The notes beneath the pieces were generated by a model that did not search any database, was not told where the DNA came from, and saw only the letters and a program-made list of their open reading frames with translations. The translations under genes were made by a program, and so were the position numbers. 61,775 nucleotides of DNA from an uncultured Saprospiraceae bacterium (GTDB lineage Bacteria; Bacteroidota; Bacteroidia; Chitinophagales; Saprospiraceae), in assembly GCA_938018185.1 (NCBI GenBank), contig CALIIW010000095.1, positions 1 to 61,775 of the forward strand. Direction: 5' to 3'. Below are positions 16,351 through 24,568 of this stretch, piece after piece (position 1 is the stretch's first letter; every line of letters begins with the position of its first letter).

Positions 16351-16368
16351 AGTTATAACTAATTAAAG

Positions 16369-17268
16369 ATGAACAACCTCTTAATAATTGCTGTAGTTCT
16401 CGCCGGTTTTGGATTTTTATTGATTCTATTCCAGCGACTCAATAAAGGAATGAAATTTGCAAAAAAATTACCAATTAATTTTTTAATATTTTTCCTTGTC
16501 TTTGCTATCGTGGGATTATCTGGTTTTTTGTTAAAAAATCAAATTGCCCCTAGCCCATTGATGTTTGGACTTTTAATATTTTTAATTGCTCTATCAGGAG
16601 GAATAATTATGACCAATTTACTTTATGAAAAATGGGAATGGAGCATGGAGGCAAGTTTTGGTAAAAAACTAATTTATTTATGTGGGATCACCTTAGTAAG
16701 TATAATAACTTTCACGATTGTTTTTTTACTTACTGAACATAGAGGATGGCCTAAAAATATTTTACAAAACGATATGGCATGGTGGTTGGCTGGTTTAATT
16801 CCAACAATTCTATTACCACTAATTATTAAAGAACTTCATTCACGTTGGAATGAAATTCCAAAATACAAACAGCTGATACCCGTTTTTGAAATACCAATTG
16901 GAAGTTCCCCACCTTTTATAGAAGCTGGTGGAGCAACTATTAATTTTGTATTTATAATACCTCTAAAATATAGAGCACCGGATCAAGTAAAATCGACCAT
17001 AGCATTTCCATTTAATAAATCTTTGGCAGAAGCATTTCATTATAAATTGCATGAACACAACATAGTTAAAAGATTTGCAAAAAAAATAGAAATTGCGGAG
17101 GAACAAAAACGATCGAAAGTTTATGGTTGGAGTTTTTTTCAAGAAAAATCTAGTTGGTGGGGATGGCAAACAAAAAAGAATTACTTGGACCCAAAATCAA
17201 ACGTGGGTGCGTTGATCTCAAAAGGAGAATCCGTATATGTTGAACGTGTAAAGGTTTGGGATAATTGA
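16369..17268 (+). CDS. tssN: TssN-like T6SS subtype-iii membrane protein
   Basis: 299 residues. Five hydrophobic segments fill the first 165 residues (about 3-20, 36-56, 65-85, 103-124, 140-157), followed by a soluble C-terminal half with SSPPFIEAGG and conserved aromatic stretches such as YGWSFFQEKSSWWGW. This layout matches TssN, a protein specific to Bacteroidota T6SS and part of the inner-membrane assembly in the absence of TssL and TssM. Identification rests on topology and on position between the TssO-like gene and tssK. The gap to tssK is 80 bp. Confidence 0.6.
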   Translation: MNNLLIIAVVLAGFGFLLILFQRLNKGMKFAKKLPINFLIFFLVFAIVGLSGFLLKNQIAPSPLMFGLLIFLIALSGGIIMTNLLYEKWEWSMEASFGKKLIYLCGITLVSIITFTIVFLLTEHRGWPKNILQNDMAWWLAGLIPTILLPLIIKELHSRWNEIPKYKQLIPVFEIPIGSSPPFIEAGGATINFVFIIPLKYRAPDQVKSTIAFPFNKSLAEAFHYKLHEHNIVKRFAKKIEIAEEQKRSKVYGWSFFQEKSSWWGWQTKKNYLDPKSNVGALISKGESVYVERVKVWDN

Positions 17269-17348
17269 TAAAAGAAAAGAAATGAAATACTATCTAAATT
17301 AAGACAGAAATTAAATTCAAATAATTTTTCTAATGCAAATTTAACTTT

Positions 17349-18554
17349 ATGATTACCAAATTAAAATACTTGCCTGTCAACTGGATGAATGGGATGTCTT
17401 TTTCCGAAAGTCATTTAACTGATCAGTTTCTTGCAATGGCTGACAGTATTAGAGACGCTTCGGCTTTACATCTTAGTACTGCAAACTATGGTTTAGTAGG
17501 AGGAGCATATCAAAAGAAATTTGCTGACTCTTTCAGAGATAATATTACAAATGAAAAAATAGAAGTACCATATTGTCGTGCCATTACCCAAGATGGATCG
17601 AGAATTGAAGTTTTAGATCAAAATTGGGGAGAATTAAAAACTACTTTATCTGAATTGACCGAATCAATCAACTTAGATGCATCTAAATATTGGTACATTC
17701 TTTTGATCATCGATCCATTCACCAGAATTGCTGAAGGATTAGAAGTAGATGAAAAAGGACCTAGAAGAAAACCAAATACCAGACCTGCTTATCAGCTTAC
17801 CTTAATGTCATTGGAAGATCTTAGTTTAGACAATTTAGCAAACGCAATTCCATTAGCAAAATTTGAAGCTGTCTCTTCTGGTCTTAGAAAAGTAGAAGCA
17901 TACATTCCATCTTGCACAAGAATTAATAGCCATCAAAAACTAATAGAAAAATATGAGCAATACGATATTCAATTAAATCGTATTAAAATTTCATCACAAA
18001 ATATTATTGCCAAAATAAAACATAAAAGAAGAAACAAAGAAAACAACAGATTAGCAGATGACATCTATGCACTTTGTGATAAATACTTAGATTTCTTTGT
18101 TTCAAATTATGATCACTTCAAATTTACAATGTGCGATTCACCGCCAATAGTACTGGTACAATTTTTTGCGAAACTTGCAAGAATATTAAATCATTCATTA
18201 GATATGTCTTTTGACAAAAGTCATATGCTCAAATATTTTCAGGAATATGCAACTGACGTCAGTGAGTCAGAACTTAATAGAATAATCAGTGCTACATTTG
18301 AATCAAATTATGCGCATTTTGATCTGTCACTTTCTTTAGCAAAAATTGACAAATTCATTGGGACCATAGATGAGATATTTAATCGATTAGAACAGCTTGA
18401 TTATAGAGAACTCGCGAGAAGAGATGTAGTTAGAAAAGACATCATTTCTAACCATCATAATTCTGCTGATAATACTGTTAGAAAAGTACCTACTTCCATC
18501 GTCATAAAACGACCTGGGATCGAAGAAAATTTGGAAGACGGATTAAAAGATTAG
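17349..18554 (+). CDS. tssK: T6SS baseplate protein TssK
   Basis: 401 residues, soluble. The opening KLKYLPVNWMNGMSFSESHLTDQFLAMADSIRDA is the TssK/ImpJ signature, in which a W-x-(D/N)-G-M segment and an H follow the first strand. A mixed alpha/beta body and a helical C-terminal part follow. TssK links the baseplate wedges to the membrane complex. It is slightly shorter than the proteobacterial protein (about 440). It closes the first transcription unit: an intrinsic terminator starts 61 bp after the stop. Having tssK in the same unit as the Ubl genes ties that system to the T6SS. Confidence 0.75.
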   Translation: MITKLKYLPVNWMNGMSFSESHLTDQFLAMADSIRDASALHLSTANYGLVGGAYQKKFADSFRDNITNEKIEVPYCRAITQDGSRIEVLDQNWGELKTTLSELTESINLDASKYWYILLIIDPFTRIAEGLEVDEKGPRRKPNTRPAYQLTLMSLEDLSLDNLANAIPLAKFEAVSSGLRKVEAYIPSCTRINSHQKLIEKYEQYDIQLNRIKISSQNIIAKIKHKRRNKENNRLADDIYALCDKYLDFFVSNYDHFKFTMCDSPPIVLVQFFAKLARILNHSLDMSFDKSHMLKYFQEYATDVSESELNRIISATFESNYAHFDLSLSLAKIDKFIGTIDEIFNRLEQLDYRELARRDVVRKDIISNHHNSADNTVRKVPTSIVIKRPGIEENLEDGLKD

Positions 18555-18614
18555 ATGTATTTATTGGTGTTTATATCTATCTAACAATCAGTATGTTAAA
18601 TTAATTTTAAACAC

Positions 18615-18644
18615 AAAAAACCAAATTTATTTTCTTGGTTTTTT
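18615..18644. terminator. Intrinsic terminator after tssK
   Basis: A perfect 10-bp inverted repeat, AAAAAACCAA / TTGGTTTTTT, with a 10-nt loop. The stem is AT-rich, but the U-run and position directly after tssK suit termination of the E1-to-tssK unit. It is symmetric and could work in both directions. The 205 bp from here to tssB should hold the promoter for the second T6SS unit. I see only a near-miss to TAnnTTTG (around 18685). Confidence 0.6.
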
Positions 18645-18849
18645 AGATATAATTCTGTAAATTTATAAGGAATATTTAATCTATTTTTTGATGCAAAATC
18701 AAGTTGAATTTTTACTTAAAAGACACCTATTTTATAACCAAAAAATACTAGTTTTTTAATGCCTTAATAAACGTATTTTTTTTTATTAATTGCTAGTATT
18801 TAACTACCAGAAAAAAGTATTTTTTTCTTACAAAATAACTCTAAATGTT

Positions 18850-19305
18850 ATGGCCAAAAATCTTTATGGATACCGAATAGGATCCGATGTAAAAGAGAAG
18901 GAAGCTCCTACGGGAGTGAAGCTTGTTCCCGACAATAAAACACTTATGGCAATACCACTTAATGACGATCATGATGATGATGTTACTCCGGTGCGCTTAA
19001 AAAGTGTTAAAGAAATTTTTGAACACTATAAACCATCTCGAGAAGTCGAATTAAAAACCGAAGGAGATGCTTCCGAAGAGCTTGTTTTGAAATTTAATAA
19101 GCTAAGCGATTTCTCAAAAGATGGAATCATAGAACAAAGTAAGGTATTACAAGATCAAGAAGAAAAAACTACTATCTACTCCAGGATGGTGGATGTTCTT
19201 CAGAACAATGGAAAGTTGCAAACAGTAATTGGAAATGAAGAATATAAAAAAGAGTTCCTTGAACTATTAGAAACCCTTATTGAAGAAATAAACGAAAGCG
19301 AATAA
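18850..19305 (+). CDS. tssB: T6SS small sheath protein TssB (VipA)
   Basis: 151 residues from the ATG at 18850. The frame is open from 18790, but the 20 extra residues are hydrophobic and unlike TssB. VipA-family features: IPLNDDHDDDVTPVRLKSVKEIFEHYKP, then LVLKFNKLSDFSKDGIIEQSKVL, then an acidic helical tail. It pairs with TssC to form the contractile sheath. The tssC ATG follows after 4 bp, so the two are translationally linked. Confidence 0.85.
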   Translation: MAKNLYGYRIGSDVKEKEAPTGVKLVPDNKTLMAIPLNDDHDDDVTPVRLKSVKEIFEHYKPSREVELKTEGDASEELVLKFNKLSDFSKDGIIEQSKVLQDQEEKTTIYSRMVDVLQNNGKLQTVIGNEEYKKEFLELLETLIEEINESE

Positions 19306-19309
19306 TATC

Positions 19310-20629
19310 ATGAGTGAAAAATTAACACAACTCCAACAAAAAGTTAAAGAAAAAGTTGAAGTTTTAAAAAAGCAAGGTGGTTTTAAAATTTTGGAAGGAA
19401 TTATAGAAGGGAAAAAAGGAATCCGAGACATGAATCCCAAAAATGAAGCCCGTCGAAGTGCCTTCCTGACAGACGCTGACAAAGCCGACAAACGAAGACA
19501 GCTAAAAGCTGAATTAATGGCTTTTAAAGAAATACTCCAAACTGGGGACTTATCTGAAGCCATTGAAAAAGCAGGAGAAAAATCAAAAGAAGTTGCCGAA
19601 ATTTTAAATCACAATCTACGAGAAGCTTTGAGCAAAAGTAATGATCTCGAAAAAGCTTATCGATCAGTAGATCTTTTCTTTAGAAATGCTGATGAGCAAA
19701 AAATAGACAATTTATATTTTCTCAATATTCCTATTGAAGAATTTATCAGCGCTGACAATTCACACCTTCGTGAAGAAATGACAAAACACCTTGATCTCCA
19801 ATATGATCGTTTTTCATTGGAAGACAATTATTCTCTTATGGTCATTCCTGGATACCTTCAAGATAGTCTTGAATATTGGAGCAAACAAGCATCAAAGTAT
19901 AGAATCACCTTGGTAACTGACTATTCAGATGAACTTGAATTTGAAGCAATTGAGGATAATGTTGAAGAAAAGAAAATTTGCGGAGATGCCCGGCATTTAG
20001 CAAATACGATAGTAACCTGCAATTATGCAGTCGCCCGCAAAAAGAACGAAGGCTTAGAAGATGATGATCTATACTTACCGATGTCTGCTCCATTAGCTGG
20101 AAAAATGTATAATGGAAATGGTATCCAACCTTCTGCTGGCAAAAAGCATGGCAAACTTGATGGTGTACTAGGGACTCGAATCCCTTTACTTCGAAACCAT
20201 GTAGATAAAATTGATAAAATGGGAATGATCCCAATCATCTATGAAAAAAATTGGGGTACTGTTGCCATGTCTGATACCACATTAGCAAACGAAAGTACTG
20301 ATCCTGATCAGAAAGCAATTGGTGTAGTAAGGTCCAAAGATTGGATTGCAAAAGTGTTGCTAGATTATTTCAATTCGCTAACTTTCGAAAACTTTGACGG
20401 TAAACTCAGAGAAGAGATAAAGGGGCAATTGAATTCTTTCTTTGATAAGATAAAAGGACATGGAAAACTCATAGAATCATATACAATAGATGGCCCAAAG
20501 AAAGATCCTAATAATCCACAAGCTGTTTTGCTTGCCGTCAATGTCAAACCATATTTTGCGACCAAACATTATGTGATTGATTATTCTGGCACCCAAGGAA
20601 ATTTTTCAGCCGAGGAAGGCGGTGAGTAA
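19310..20629 (+). CDS. tssC: T6SS large sheath protein TssC (VipB)
   Basis: 439 residues. An N-terminal helical region (1-110) is followed by the sheath core, with a segment resembling DRFSLEDNYSLMVIPGY and the late region VRSKDWIAKVLLDYFNSLTFENF and KPYFATKHYVIDYSG typical of TssC C-termini. With TssB it builds the contractile sheath recycled by ClpV. It begins 4 bp after tssB. Decayed copies of its first 65 or so bases occur twice downstream (21169-21253 and 21721-21787), a trace of tandem duplication. The 51 bp to hcp1 includes a leader shared by all three hcp genes. Confidence 0.85.
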   Translation: MSEKLTQLQQKVKEKVEVLKKQGGFKILEGIIEGKKGIRDMNPKNEARRSAFLTDADKADKRRQLKAELMAFKEILQTGDLSEAIEKAGEKSKEVAEILNHNLREALSKSNDLEKAYRSVDLFFRNADEQKIDNLYFLNIPIEEFISADNSHLREEMTKHLDLQYDRFSLEDNYSLMVIPGYLQDSLEYWSKQASKYRITLVTDYSDELEFEAIEDNVEEKKICGDARHLANTIVTCNYAVARKKNEGLEDDDLYLPMSAPLAGKMYNGNGIQPSAGKKHGKLDGVLGTRIPLLRNHVDKIDKMGMIPIIYEKNWGTVAMSDTTLANESTDPDQKAIGVVRSKDWIAKVLLDYFNSLTFENFDGKLREEIKGQLNSFFDKIKGHGKLIESYTIDGPKKDPNNPQAVLLAVNVKPYFATKHYVIDYSGTQGNFSAEEGGE

Positions 20630-20680
20630 CTTTTCCTAAAATTTTATAATTAATTATTAACAAACCAAAAAATCTTAATT

Positions 20681-21112
20681 ATGGCTTCAATTATTAAAAT
20701 CTTATTTTCTGCTGATGATATTGAGGAATGTGAAGTGATCGCATTAAATTACAAATTTGAACAAAACGTTGACAATATTGGACAGGTTGCAGGTGAAGTG
20801 CAAGGCGGTCAAATTACCGTGATACTAGGTACAGATGGTAGTAATACCCGTTTTGGATGGATGGTAGATAGTACTATGAAAAAAAATGGCAAAATAACAT
20901 TTGTCGATGCTGCTGGCCAAACTGCCAAAACACTTTCATTTTTCGATGCTTATTGTGTAGGCTACAAGGAAGACTACGATGCATTCTCACCCAGCTCAGG
21001 AAATGTTGTCTCCATTAAGGAAGGAGCAAGAGAACGACTTGTGATTTCAAGTAGAGAATTAGATCTTGAAGGCGAAATACATGCCAATACCTGGATAGCA
21101 GGACGTTCGTGA
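20681..21112 (+). CDS. tssD: T6SS inner tube protein Hcp/TssD, copy 1
   Basis: 143 residues, Bacteroidota Hcp (TssD) type: MASIIKILFS start, then VAGEVQGGQITVILGTDGS, then AGQTAKTLSFFDAYCVGY and a SIKEGARERLVISSRELDLEG end. Hexameric rings of this protein stack to form the T6SS tube and can carry effectors. The 5' leader just before the ATG (ACCAAAAAATCTTAATT) is conserved in copies 2 and 3. The C-terminal tail (TWIAGRS) differs from those of the other two copies. Confidence 0.85.
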   Translation: MASIIKILFSADDIEECEVIALNYKFEQNVDNIGQVAGEVQGGQITVILGTDGSNTRFGWMVDSTMKKNGKITFVDAAGQTAKTLSFFDAYCVGYKEDYDAFSPSSGNVVSIKEGARERLVISSRELDLEGEIHANTWIAGRS

Positions 21113-21168
21113 AAGTAAAGTCTGCAACTTTCCTTGTGATGAAGTTGAAAACCGTTTTAAACTAAATT

Positions 21169-21253
21169 AAAGCGAATAATATCATTATTGAAAAGTTGAA
21201 ACAACTCAAAAAAAAGTAAATGAAAAAGTTGAAGTTTTAAGAAAACAAGATGG
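21169..21253 (+). pseudogene. Decayed tssB-end/tssC-start remnant in the hcp1-hcp2 spacer
   Basis: This stretch aligns base for base with 19295-19380, the end of tssB and start of tssC. It shares AAAGCGAATAATATCAT and GAAAAAGTTGAAGTTTTAA with scattered substitutions. The tssC ATG is lost (ATCATTATTG for ATCATGAGTG) and the reading frame is broken. It runs directly into the hcp leader, so the tssC body was deleted between them. It is a fossil of tandem duplication of a tssC-hcp unit. Confidence 0.8.
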
Positions 21254-21294
21254 AAACTTTATAATTTATATTAACCAACCAAAAAATCTTAATT

Positions 21295-21720
21295 ATGGCT
21301 TCAATTATTAAAATCTTATTTTCTTCAGAAACTATCGAAGAATGTGAAGTGATCGACCTTAAATATACTCTTGAACAAAACATTGATAATATTGGACAAA
21401 CTGCGGGAGAAGTAAAAGGTGGTCAAATTTCAATTACATTGGGTACCGACGGTAGCAATTTTCGTTTTGGCTGGGCGGTAGATAATCATTCGAAACAAGC
21501 CGGCAAATTGAAATTTATCGATGCCACTGGCCAAACTGCCAAAACACTTTCATTTACAGATGCTTATTGTGTATCCTATGAAGAAGATTACGTAGCATTC
21601 GCCCCCAACAAAACAGGTAGTGTTGTCTCCATTAAGGAAGGAGCAACAGAAAAGATTGTGCTTTCATGTAAAGAAATAAAAGTTGAAGGTGAATCGCATG
21701 TAAATACCTGGCTCAACTAA
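21295..21720 (+). CDS. tssD: T6SS inner tube protein Hcp/TssD, copy 2
   Basis: 141 residues, same family as copy 1 and similar throughout: the MASIIKILFS opening, GEVKGGQISITLGTDGS, AGQTAKTLSFTDAYCVSY and VSIKEGATEKIVLSCKEIKVEG. It differs most in the surface segments around residues 60-75 and 98-108, as expected if copies specialise for different effectors or hetero-hexamers. Its start is fixed by the leader shared with the other copies. Confidence 0.85.
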   Translation: MASIIKILFSSETIEECEVIDLKYTLEQNIDNIGQTAGEVKGGQISITLGTDGSNFRFGWAVDNHSKQAGKLKFIDATGQTAKTLSFTDAYCVSYEEDYVAFAPNKTGSVVSIKEGATEKIVLSCKEIKVEGESHVNTWLN

Positions 21721-21787
21721 TTGAAAAGTTTTCACAACTCCAAAAAAGAATAAATGAAAAAGTTGAAGTTTTAAGAAAATAAGATGG
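21721..21787 (+). pseudogene. Second decayed tssC-start remnant in the hcp2-hcp3 spacer
   Basis: TTGAAAAGTTTTCACAACTC and later TGAAAAAGTTGAAGTTTTAA correspond to the start of tssC (19316-19380). It shares private changes with the remnant at 21169-21253 (TAAATGAAAAAG, AAGATGGAAACTTTATAATTTA), so this copy derives from that one and not directly from tssC. Stops interrupt it, and it is not expected to be translated. Confidence 0.75.
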
Positions 21788-21829
21788 AAACTTTATAATT
21801 TAATATTAAAAAACCAAAAAATCTTAATT

Positions 21830-22258
21830 ATGGCTTCAATTATAAAAATCTTATTTTCTACCGATAATATCGAAGAATGTGAAGTTATCTCCTTATCCTA
21901 TGGATTTGAACAGAATGTTGACGCTATAGGACAAGTAGCGGGTGAAGTAAAAGGTGGTCAAATTTCAGTTGTAGTGGGTACCAATGGTAAAGATAGCCGT
22001 TTTGGCTGGATGGTAGCTTCTGATCAGAAACAAAACGGTCAAATAAAATTTATCGATGCCGCTGGCCAAACTGCCAAAACACTTGAGTTTGTAGATGCTT
22101 ATTGTGTAGGCTATACAGAAGATTACCAAGCATTCGCAGCCAACACGGATGGTAGTGTTGTCTCCATTAAGGAAGGGGCAAAAGAACAGCTTGTACTTTC
22201 ATGTAAAGAAGTTAATTTGGAAGGCGAATTTCATGTCAATTCCTGGGTCAAGTTGTAA
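21830..22258 (+). CDS. tssD: T6SS inner tube protein Hcp/TssD, copy 3
   Basis: 142 residues, same family as copies 1 and 2 (MASIIKILFS, VAGEVKGGQISVVVGTNG, AGQTAKTLEFVDAYCVGY, SIKEGAKEQLVLSCKEVNLEG). It is preceded by the common hcp leader and followed within 7 bp by a truncated fourth hcp 3' end (22265-22327). Three intact tube proteins in tandem before a single vgrG point to a recent gene expansion. Confidence 0.85.
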   Translation: MASIIKILFSTDNIEECEVISLSYGFEQNVDAIGQVAGEVKGGQISVVVGTNGKDSRFGWMVASDQKQNGQIKFIDAAGQTAKTLEFVDAYCVGYTEDYQAFAANTDGSVVSIKEGAKEQLVLSCKEVNLEGEFHVNSWVKL

Positions 22259-22264
22259 TAATAG

Positions 22265-22327
22265 CTTGTGCTTTCCTGTAAAGAAATAACTATTGGCGAA
22301 GTGCCTCTCATAGTCTGGGTTGCCTAA
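22265..22327 (+). pseudogene. Remnant of a fourth hcp copy (3' end only)
   Basis: Read in frame from 22265 this gives LVLSCKEITIGEVPLIVWVA and a stop, which aligns with the last 20 residues of hcp3 (LVLSCKEVNLEGEFHVNSW) and shares the nucleotide run AGCTTGTNCTTTC. No hcp sequence precedes it, so it is the far end of a deleted or recombined extra copy. Confidence 0.75.
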
Positions 22328-22370
22328 AAAACACCGTCTTAACAAGAATGAGGAAATGTAATCGACAGAA

Positions 22371-24206
22371 ATGTCGATTACACTCTTTCTTCATTTGCAA
22401 GAACTTATTTTTTCTTCATCACCTCAAATCATCATTGTGGCAACAGCAACTAATACCATATTCATAGGTGACAATCAACTTCATCCTTACTATGTTGAAG
22501 TCGAACAGCGCACTGATTGGCATAATCGGTTCAAAATTATGGTTAGAACTGAAAATGCCGGAGTAATGGGCGATACCGAAAATGAGATCATCGAAAACGC
22601 CCTGGCAAATGTTGGTCGGCGGGTAGAAATTAGTTTTGAACGACCTGCTGGAATATTTAACTTCAAAGGCTATGTCAATGATGTACAAATTGATCATACC
22701 TATGCAGGAGATTCATTTATTATATTCAAAGGATACTCCCCCACTTATCTTTTAGAAGGTCGAAAAAGTGTAGCTTCTTTTGAAGATAAAAAGCTTGCAG
22801 ATATTTTTAATGAAGTTAACACTACACAGGCCAGCTCGAGCGTTCGTCCAGTTTATACAAAAAAAATACCCTATGTCGTTCGGTACAAAGAAACTGCGTA
22901 TCAATTTTTGAGTCGCTTGGCGGATACCTATGGGGAATGGTTTTACTATGATGGTCAAGAAATTGTATTTGGAGAAATACCTAAAGGATCCCCCAAGGTT
23001 GATCTGCATTTTGGTTCTGATAGCATGCTTTCCTATAACTATGGAATGAATCTTCGACCATCCAAATTTAAAAATCATTTTTATGAAGAAAAGGAGAATA
23101 ATATATTAGAAGAATCAGTTTCAATTTTCAAACCAGGTTGGCTTGATTACAATACTAATAATGCACTAGAAACATCGAATAGATCATTCCCCGAAGAAGC
23201 GATAGACCCGGTCTCTCATCTAGTTTTTGACAGCAAACACATCAAACACTTGGCAGAAACTAAAAAAGCTTCCATCCTGACAGATATGGCGGTTTTCACT
23301 GCTCACAGTTCTGATCCAAGCGTTATAGTCGGTGCTGAAATTAAGGTGAATTCTCAAAAAGGTTTTATTGGAGAATTTAGAGTGATTTATGTATCACATA
23401 TTTTGAACAGCCATAATGATTATCGCAATATGTTTCGGGCCATCCCAATAAAGAATGTAGCACCTCCAATGAATCGGAACATCATAAACCCTAAAGCTCA
23501 TTCTCAAGTAGGCATAGTGACAGATAACGAAGATCCAGATAAATTGGGAAGGATAAGAGTCCAATTAAAATGGCAGGAAGCTGAAAAGACACCTTGGATT
23601 CGTGTACAAACCAATCATGCTGGTAAAGATCGAGGTACTTATTTTATCCCTGAAATCGATGATGAAGTCATGGTGGAGTTTGAACATAATAATCCTGACA
23701 GACCCTATGTCATAGGCTCCATGTATCATGGTAAAATAGGCCCAGAATTTTCAGATCCCGATAATAATTTCAAGGCGATAAAAACAAGGAGTGGGCATAA
23801 AATTTTATTCAATGATAAGGAAGGTGAAGAGAGCATAACTATTATAGATAAAAAGAATAATCAAATTATCCTTAATACCAAAGAAGAATCGATAACAATT
23901 TCTGCACCGAAAAAACTTCTTATAGAGTCGGAGGAGATTGAAATGAAAGGAAAAAATATTACTATTTCAGCTAGTGGTGATCTTACTGAAAAAGGAAAAA
24001 ATGTAACTATAGGAGCTAAGAGTAACTTAGAACTTAATGGGGATGCAGGAGTGGCAATGACTACTAATGGTAAAGTAGATATTTCAGGTAAAGCAGGTTT
24101 GAGTGCAGTTAGCGATGGTCCCGCAGAAGTAGGCGGAAAAGCAATGCTTAAATTGCAAACTTCTGGGATAGCAACTATACAAGGCAGCTTAGTCAAAATT
24201 AACTAA
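22371..24206 (+). CDS. vgrG: T6SS spike protein VgrG/TssI
   Basis: Up to 611 residues. The gp27-like part (residues about 30-370) holds YYVEVEQRTDWHNRFKI and a FLSRLADTYGEWFYYDG segment. The gp5-like OB-fold (about 380-460) has VGIVTDNEDPDKLGRIRVQLKWQ, PWIRVQTNHAG and the VEFEHNNPDRPYVIGSMYHG hallmark. A polar beta-helix tail follows, rich in G-K-x-x-I-S-x-x-G repeats, and ends without an effector extension. The protein caps the Hcp tube and carries PAAR. The ATG at 22371 gives an odd hydrophobic leader (FLHLQELIFSSSPQIII). A GTG at 22437 (VATATNTIFIGDNQ) fits the family better, so the start is unsettled. Confidence 0.88.
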   Translation: MSITLFLHLQELIFSSSPQIIIVATATNTIFIGDNQLHPYYVEVEQRTDWHNRFKIMVRTENAGVMGDTENEIIENALANVGRRVEISFERPAGIFNFKGYVNDVQIDHTYAGDSFIIFKGYSPTYLLEGRKSVASFEDKKLADIFNEVNTTQASSSVRPVYTKKIPYVVRYKETAYQFLSRLADTYGEWFYYDGQEIVFGEIPKGSPKVDLHFGSDSMLSYNYGMNLRPSKFKNHFYEEKENNILEESVSIFKPGWLDYNTNNALETSNRSFPEEAIDPVSHLVFDSKHIKHLAETKKASILTDMAVFTAHSSDPSVIVGAEIKVNSQKGFIGEFRVIYVSHILNSHNDYRNMFRAIPIKNVAPPMNRNIINPKAHSQVGIVTDNEDPDKLGRIRVQLKWQEAEKTPWIRVQTNHAGKDRGTYFIPEIDDEVMVEFEHNNPDRPYVIGSMYHGKIGPEFSDPDNNFKAIKTRSGHKILFNDKEGEESITIIDKKNNQIILNTKEESITISAPKKLLIESEEIEMKGKNITISASGDLTEKGKNVTIGAKSNLELNGDAGVAMTTNGKVDISGKAGLSAVSDGPAEVGGKAMLKLQTSGIATIQGSLVKIN

Positions 24207-24208
24207 AG

Positions 24209-24547
24209 ATGTTTGTAATTAAAGATTCCCAAATCGCAGCCTTTCAAGAAAAAGAGCTTGGAAAATTTGTTCAAAAGTCTGTAATCTTTTTGCAGAGCAA
24301 TTTTGAAAATTGGTGTAGTGAAAAGAATCAACAGGATCTTGAAAAATTTATAGTACAAACTATTAAATATGGAAAGGAGAGCAATATTCGTAAGCAACAA
24401 TGTATACAAAAATTAATGTTTTTGCAGATTGAATATAAGTTTAGTTTCCCGATAAAAGGAGAAGAAGAAAAAATCTTATCCGAAGCCAAAAAACCAGAAG
24501 ATGTAAGATTAACGAAATTGCATAAATATTTAGATCAGAAAAGATAA
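24209..24547 (+). CDS. Small conserved VgrG-associated protein (adaptor-like)
   Basis: 112 residues, soluble and mostly helical. Its pattern (FVIKDSQIAAFQEKELGKFVQKSVIFLQSNFENWC, then FIVQTIKYGKESNIRKQQCIQKLMFL) matches, from memory, a small hypothetical protein often found after vgrG or next to effector genes in many phyla, where proteobacterial versions open like MLVI-x(3)-Q-M-x-AF. It begins 2 bp after the vgrG stop, and 21 bp separate it from the peptidoglycan hydrolase effector. An effector-loading or chaperone role is likely from position but unproven here. Confidence 0.55.
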   Translation: MFVIKDSQIAAFQEKELGKFVQKSVIFLQSNFENWCSEKNQQDLEKFIVQTIKYGKESNIRKQQCIQKLMFLQIEYKFSFPIKGEEEKILSEAKKPEDVRLTKLHKYLDQKR

Positions 24548-24568
24548 ATAAATTATTGAGGTAATATA

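Noticed and set aside
18790-18849. Earlier start for tssB
   Set aside because: The added residues are hydrophobic and absent from the family; MAKNLYGYRIG is the natural start.
20681-22327. CRISPR-like array suggested by the regular hcp leaders
   Set aside because: The repeats are hcp promoter/leader and gene duplications, not short direct repeats with unique spacers.
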